Source of the DNA: SIG598 sp045538015
Lineage (GTDB): Bacteria > Bacillota > Clostridia > Oscillospirales > Acutalibacteraceae
Direction: 5' to 3'
DNA length: 9,763 bases
Assembly (NCBI GenBank): GCA_045538015.1
Contig: JAZSQO010000023.1
Coordinates: 1 to 9,763 of the forward strand
Below the pieces are notes generated by a model. That model made no database searches. It saw only the letters and a list, made by a program, of their open reading frames with translations, and was not told where the DNA came from. A program made the position numbers and the translations under genes. How positions within the stretch are numbered: position 1 is the first letter of the stretch; each line of letters starts with the position of its first letter. Shown piece after piece: positions 6,082 to 9,763 of this stretch.

Positions 6082-7458
6082 ATGAAAATCGCTGTTATCA
6101 ACGGCAGTCCCAAAGGCGACTACAGCATCACCCTGCAGACTGTTCATTATCTTGAGCGCAAATATCCCGACCACAGCTTTGCCGTTCTCAACGCCGGCCA
6201 GCGGATACGCGGCCTTGAAAAGGACTTTTCCGAGGCGAGGGCTTTGCTTGAAGGCTCCGACGCGGTGCTGTTCTCCTACCCCGTTTACACCTTCCTCGCG
6301 CCCTCTCAGCTGCACCGCTTTATCGAGCTGGTCAAGGCAAGGGGCGTTGACCTGAGCGGAAAATACGCCACCCAGATCTCCACCTCCAAGCATTTCTACG
6401 ACATCACCGCCCACCGCTACATAGAAGAAAACTGTCTGGACATGGGCATGAAATACATCCGCGGCCTCTCGGCCGACATGGAGGATCTGCTCACCGACAA
6501 GGGCAAGACCGAAGCGGAAAAGTTCTTTGACCGCTTCCTCTGGTCGGCAGGCGAGGGAATATTCGAGGAGGCTCCTCAGGCAAAGCCGGACTATACTCCC
6601 GTCGCCGCTACTCTGCCCGCCTCATCAAGCGGAGAAAAGAAGGAAGACAAGGACATCGTCATCATCACCGACAGCACCGACCCGGCCTCCAATCTCGACG
6701 CCATGGTCGCCCGGTTCCGGGAGGTGTTCCCCTACAGGACCCGTGTGGTCAACATTTCCGAATATCCCCTTGCCGGAGGATGCCTCGGCTGCTTCCGCTG
6801 CGCCGTTTCGGAAAAGTGCGTCTACAAGGATGGCTTTGACACCTTCCTGAGAGAGAACATCCAGACCGCCGACGCCATCGTCTACGCCTTCACCCTGACC
6901 GACCACTCCATGGGCTCCCGGTTCAAGATGTACGACGACCGCAACTTCTGCAACGGCCACCGCACCGTCACCGTGGGTATGCCGGTGGGCTATATTGTCA
7001 GCGGCGATTATCCCTCGGAGGAGAATGTGCGCACGGTGGTCGAAGCCCGGAGCGAGACCGGCGGCAACTTCCTCGCCGGCGTGGCCTGCGACTGCCGGGA
7101 CACCGACCGGCAGGTGGATACCCTTGCCCGGAGCCTGACCTTCGCCCTTGAGACCGGGCACACCGCGCCGCAGAATTTCTGGGGCGTGGGCGGAATGAAG
7201 ATTTTCCGCGACCTTATCTACAAGATGCGCGGCATGATGCGTGCCGACCACAAGTTCTACAAAAAGCAGGGCATTTACGACTTCCCTCAGAAGGAGCGGA
7301 TGTCCTCGTGGAAGATGTATCTGGTGGGCGCGCTGCTGGCCAACGAGAAGGTCGTTGCCAAAATGGGCAGCAGGATGAACGAGGGAATGCTGGCTCCCTA
7401 CAAGAAAATGTTCGCCCGCATGGACAAGGCGGCGAAGAAGGCCGGCAAAAACAAATAA
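6082..7458 (+). CDS. Two-domain flavodoxin-fold oxidoreductase with an iron-sulfur-flavoprotein-type Cys motif
   Basis: A 458-aa cytoplasmic protein built from two flavodoxin-like (NADPH-dependent FMN reductase-type) domains. Domain 1 (about 1-150) has the phosphate-loop pattern INGSPKGDYSIT (6-17) and YPVYTFLAPSQLHRFIE. A Pro/Ala/Ser-rich linker (about 163-189) follows. Domain 2 (about 191-385) begins DIVIITDST, lacks the classic GSPR loop, and carries Cys234, Cys237, Cys240 and Cys246, spaced CX2CX2CX5C. That spacing is the compact motif known to bind a 4Fe-4S cluster in archaeal iron-sulfur flavoprotein Isf; many flavodoxin-family oxidoreductases carry related cysteines without proven clusters. 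A basic helical tail (about 390-458, ending KKAGKNK) is extra. GGAGG at 6066-6070 precedes ATG 6082 by 11 nt. It is probably a flavin-dependent reductase using NAD(P)H; the substrate is unknown. No operon partner: a MITE precedes it and a convergent gene follows. Confidence 0.82.
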   Translation: MKIAVINGSPKGDYSITLQTVHYLERKYPDHSFAVLNAGQRIRGLEKDFSEARALLEGSDAVLFSYPVYTFLAPSQLHRFIELVKARGVDLSGKYATQISTSKHFYDITAHRYIEENCLDMGMKYIRGLSADMEDLLTDKGKTEAEKFFDRFLWSAGEGIFEEAPQAKPDYTPVAATLPASSSGEKKEDKDIVIITDSTDPASNLDAMVARFREVFPYRTRVVNISEYPLAGGCLGCFRCAVSEKCVYKDGFDTFLRENIQTADAIVYAFTLTDHSMGSRFKMYDDRNFCNGHRTVTVGMPVGYIVSGDYPSEENVRTVVEARSETGGNFLAGVACDCRDTDRQVDTLARSLTFALETGHTAPQNFWGVGGMKIFRDLIYKMRGMMRADHKFYKKQGIYDFPQKERMSSWKMYLVGALLANEKVVAKMGSRMNEGMLAPYKKMFARMDKAAKKAGKNK

Positions 7459-7467
7459 CAATATGCA

Positions 7468-7504
7468 GCAAGGGCTGCCGCGTTGCTTGCGCGGCAGCCC
7501 TTGC
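7468..7504. terminator. Long hairpin between convergent genes
   Basis: GCAAGGGCTGCCGCG (7468-7482) pairs perfectly with CGCGGCAGCCCTTGC (7490-7504) around a 7-nt loop. It sits 9 bp after the flavoprotein stop and 21 bp beyond the end of the minus-strand gene. Neither side has a good T-run, so it is either a weak terminator or a 3'-end-stabilising stem. Confidence 0.6.
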
Positions 7505-7525
7505 GTCTGCGGTCGATATATAAAT

Positions 7526-9196
7526 TTACTCAGCCCATCTCCACTGGGTTATCATCGGGCCCGAGCAGGTGAGCACCACACGGTCGCCCTCGCTGAGCAG
7601 GAGCAGATCCTCGTGGGCGGAAACTCTGGCCTTGTAGATGTTGTCCTCGATGTCGATGAGGTAGATGTAAGTGTTGCCGTCGATGACGATGTCTCTTACG
7701 GAGGCGATGGTCACGGTGACCTCGGCCGATTCTCCCTCGGACACCTCGGCGCCGCTGATGCCCAGCATGGCCTTGTAGCCGGAGATGCACTCGCTCTGGG
7801 TGGCGGCGGTGGTCACGAGGTTATACTGCTCCACATTGACGGCGGCGTACAGCTTGACCAGTCCGCCGGAGTCCTTGAGCACCATGATGTAGGTGGGATG
7901 GCCGTCCACATTTATCAGCGAGGGGAAGGAAGCCTGATAGCCCTTTTCCTGAACCTCGCCCTCGGCGGCCATCATGGCCGACTTCTCGTCGGCACCGGCG
8001 ATGGGATAGTATCGGCTCTCACCGGTGCGCTCGTTGGCCAGCAGGAAGCCGATGTTGGAGCTGTCGCCGTTGACGGAGGTTATGCCGGTGTATATCCAGA
8101 TGTCGCCGTCCTTGGCCACATAGCCGTAGTCGGAGCCGGCGGAGTAATCCTCGTCGTCCTCGCTGCCGTAGTAGGTCGTGACCTGCTTGCAGTCCTTCTT
8201 GGCAAAGAGGCTGTTGAAGAAGCCGTTGCTGTAAAGACCCAGCCAGTTATACTGCTCGCAGATGAGGTCGCCGTCGAACACCACATCCACCCAGCGGGGA
8301 ATGTCGGCAAGAGCATACCGGGTGGTCTCGCCGGTGACCGGGTCGAGCACGATGCAGCCGCTGACCGTTCTGCCGCCGAAGAGGCCGACGGTCTTTTCCA
8401 CGATCGAGGCGACGTAGTAGGGCTTGCCGCTCTCGTCGATCTCGAAGTGGAGGTTTTCCAGAATAAGAGTGGGATGCTTGAGCCAGAGGTGTCTGGCCGC
8501 GTTCTCAAAGAACCACGCCGAGGGGACATATTTCATTCCCTCCGACCGCTCGAAGGAGGCCGACATGGACACCGGGTCAACGGAGACATAGCCCTTGATT
8601 CCCTCGTCCTTGTTGCTCAGCCACTTGAAGAAGCCGGCGTATTCCAGCGCCGCCACCTTTACGGGCTTTCCGTTGAAGTCGATCTGGGTGTAATCATAGG
8701 AGACATTGAACTGGCTGACCACATCGGACAGGGCGCCGATCTCGCGGTCGCCCAGCTTGCGGGCGGAGGCGGTGTCCATCAGGGCGATGGAGTCGGTGTC
8801 CACGGTCTCGGCAAGGTCGGAGGCAAAGTCGCTGGTGCTGACTGTGAGTATATCCGCGTACTTGCCGGCGTTGAACATGGTACCGCCGAAAATTCCGCCG
8901 AGGGCGGCGATTATGAGAATGGCCGCCGGGACAATAAAGCCCTTGGCGGAGCCTTCGCCTCTTCTTCCGCAGCCGATGACGATGGTCTTGGCCGTGGCGC
9001 TCCACTCAAGGTCGGCACCCACTCTGACCAGCAGCTCCACGCACACATAGGCAAGGGAGGCAAAGGCGGCCAGCACCCACAGTCCGGGCGTGTGGATGTT
9101 CAGGGGAACGCAGATGCCGAAAAAGCCGATGGCCAGCACCACAAGCGCCGCCGCGGCACCGAAGACATGGGAAAGATAAGGGGCATTCTTTTTCAT
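7526..9196 (-). CDS. Conserved membrane-anchored protein of unknown function
   Basis: A 556-aa protein with three predicted N-terminal membrane helices (about 10-32, 38-57 and 87-104), a short cytoplasmic loop at about 58-86 (RRGEGSAKG), and a large soluble part from about 105, probably outside the cell. Recognisable stretches are IALMDTASARKLGDREIGAL (139-158), a central region with CIVLDPVTGETTRYALADIP, and GEVQEKGYQASFPSLINVDG. I recall similar uncharacterised Firmicutes proteins but no function. The last 65 residues (from about 492) alternate short beta-strands and could be a small OB-like barrel; this is a guess. The start ATG 9196 has AAAGGAG 7 nt upstream, and a consensus promoter lies at 9230-9258. 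It is monocistronic and divergent from the 88-aa gene. No catalytic motif, lipobox or metal site was seen. Confidence 0.8.
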   Translation of the reverse strand: MKKNAPYLSHVFGAAAALVVLAIGFFGICVPLNIHTPGLWVLAAFASLAYVCVELLVRVGADLEWSATAKTIVIGCGRRGEGSAKGFIVPAAILIIAALGGIFGGTMFNAGKYADILTVSTSDFASDLAETVDTDSIALMDTASARKLGDREIGALSDVVSQFNVSYDYTQIDFNGKPVKVAALEYAGFFKWLSNKDEGIKGYVSVDPVSMSASFERSEGMKYVPSAWFFENAARHLWLKHPTLILENLHFEIDESGKPYYVASIVEKTVGLFGGRTVSGCIVLDPVTGETTRYALADIPRWVDVVFDGDLICEQYNWLGLYSNGFFNSLFAKKDCKQVTTYYGSEDDEDYSAGSDYGYVAKDGDIWIYTGITSVNGDSSNIGFLLANERTGESRYYPIAGADEKSAMMAAEGEVQEKGYQASFPSLINVDGHPTYIMVLKDSGGLVKLYAAVNVEQYNLVTTAATQSECISGYKAMLGISGAEVSEGESAEVTVTIASVRDIVIDGNTYIYLIDIEDNIYKARVSAHEDLLLLSEGDRVVLTCSGPMITQWRWAE

Positions 9197-9229
9197 AGCG
9201 GGTCTCCTTTGAAATCTGAGGTTGGGAAT

Positions 9230-9258
9230 ATTATATTGCTTTTCTCATGGATTTTCAA
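9230..9258 (-). promoter_or_regulatory. Sigma-A promoter of the 556-aa membrane protein gene
   Basis: On the minus strand TTGAAA (9258-9253), a 17-bp spacer and a perfect TATAAT (9235-9230). Transcription should begin near 9223, leaving a short leader of about 27 nt with the AAAGGAG site. Confidence 0.85.
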
Positions 9259-9266
9259 CAACGGTT

Positions 9267-9295
9267 TTGCCTCGGAGGGCGAGGTGTGGTATAAT
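9267..9295 (+). promoter_or_regulatory. Sigma-A promoter of the 88-aa gene
   Basis: TTGCCT (9267-9272), a 17-bp spacer and a perfect TATAAT (9290-9295), with TG one base upstream of the -10 (extended -10). The predicted start is near 9302. The leader of about 55 nt contains an imperfect GC stem (GGGCGG 9306-9311 with CCACCC 9316-9321) before AGGAGG at 9343-9348. The -35 boxes of this promoter and of the divergent one are only 8 bp apart. Confidence 0.8.
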
Positions 9296-9356
9296 GGCGG
9301 CGGCCGGGCGGCGATCCACCCGCACCGGGCAAAATAATTTTCAGGAGGCGAGGAAG

Positions 9357-9623
9357 ATGTTTCCGGACACCCTCGACGGCGCTCAGGTGCTGTATCATAC
9401 CCCGGAGGACGATTTCGGACAGATAATGTGGGACAGCGGAGAGCCGGCCTTTTCCATCCGCTATCTTGCCATATGCCGTTATCCCGGCTCCGACAGCTTT
9501 TACCTTTTCAGCTGTGACCACCGGTTTGAGGTGGAAGGCGATTCGATGTGGAGCAGTATCGAGGAGTGCATGGGCGTGGCCGAGGCATCTCACGGCGGCC
9601 GGATAATCTGGATAGAGAAGTAA
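9357..9623 (+). CDS. Small hypothetical protein (88 aa)
   Basis: An acidic, probably cytoplasmic protein with no signal peptide or membrane helix. It starts MFPDTLDGAQVLYHTP and ends GGRIIWIEK. It contains Cys at about 40, 53 and 70, not spaced as a known metal site, and mixed alpha/beta character. The start ATG 9357 has AGGAGG at 9343-9348 (8-nt spacing). A longer frame open from 9222 would begin upstream of the promoter's -10 box and is rejected. A strong promoter and a perfect ribosome site support a real, expressed gene. I do not recognise its family. The stop codon TAA (9621-9623) directly abuts a mobile element, so any native terminator has been separated from it. Confidence 0.75.
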   Translation: MFPDTLDGAQVLYHTPEDDFGQIMWDSGEPAFSIRYLAICRYPGSDSFYLFSCDHRFEVEGDSMWSSIEECMGVAEASHGGRIIWIEK

Positions 9624-9763
9624 AGGCAATACCGCATAATTCTAAGTGCGATATTGCGCAGTCAGATTTTTCGTCAGACGCAACAAAAAGCGGAGGCAAT
9701 ACTCTATGTATTGGCGAGCATTTTTGTAAAGTATGGCGGAAAAGATGCAAGCAAGATCGTGCT
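9624..9763 (-). mobile_element. Second MITE copy, inverted, truncated by the window edge
   Basis: These 140 bases are the exact reverse complement of 5916-6055, with no mismatch found on base-by-base reading. The terminal repeat AGGCAATACCGCATAATTC is at 9624-9642. About 34 bases, including the other terminal repeat, should follow beyond the window. The stop codon of the 88-aa gene immediately precedes it and is not part of the element, because the flank differs from that of the first copy. Confidence 0.88.

Noticed and set aside
7463..9337. 624-codon open frame on the + strand across the 556-aa minus-strand gene
   Set aside because: It has the same antisense codon-bias artefact. It runs through the terminator hairpin and the divergent promoters, while the minus-strand gene has a promoter, a ribosome binding site and membrane helices.
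9222..9356. N-terminal extension of the 88-aa protein to an upstream ATG
   Set aside because: The extension covers both promoters and would begin before the predicted transcription start. The ATG at 9357 has a perfect AGGAGG.

Overview
This window looks like a chromosomal segment from a Gram-positive gut-type clostridium, most probably of the Oscillospirales (Ruminococcaceae-like). That placement is an inference. It rests on strong AGGAGG ribosome binding sites, GC-rich third codon positions, a heterodimeric ABC exporter, an ECF sigma/membrane-partner pair of the clostridial type, and a GC-rich hairpin-array repeat that I associate with this order from memory only. No rRNA, tRNA or CRISPR was seen.

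Left part (1-2464, + strand): the 3' end of one half-transporter gene overlaps by 8 bp a complete second half-transporter. Together they form an asymmetric ABC exporter with one degenerate and one canonical ATP site. They are followed by an unusual run of about nine closely packed hairpins (2162-2394) and a rho-independent terminator (2418-2464).

Centre left (2473-5820): a monocistronic GH13 oligo-1,6-glucosidase-type gene has its own near-consensus promoter. It converges on a two-gene minus-strand operon through a shared 15-bp hairpin. That operon encodes an ECF sigma factor and a single-pass membrane protein, probably its anti-sigma or sensor partner. An ECF-type promoter (TGTAAG-N16-CGTC) lies just upstream and suggests autoregulation.

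Right part (5882-9763): a 174-bp MITE-like element with 19-bp imperfect terminal inverted repeats lies immediately before the ribosome binding site of a double-flavodoxin protein that carries an iron-sulfur-flavoprotein-type cysteine motif. This gene converges on a 556-aa membrane-anchored protein of unknown function. That gene in turn is divergent from an 88-aa orphan protein; the two share a compact pair of back-to-back consensus promoters. A second MITE copy, inverted and identical over all 140 visible bases, starts directly after the 88-aa gene's stop codon and runs off the window.

No multi-gene defence or biosynthetic system is evident. The items most worth following up are the hairpin array, the pair of identical inverted MITEs enclosing three genes, the Fe-S-motif double flavodoxin, and the sigma/membrane-protein pair.
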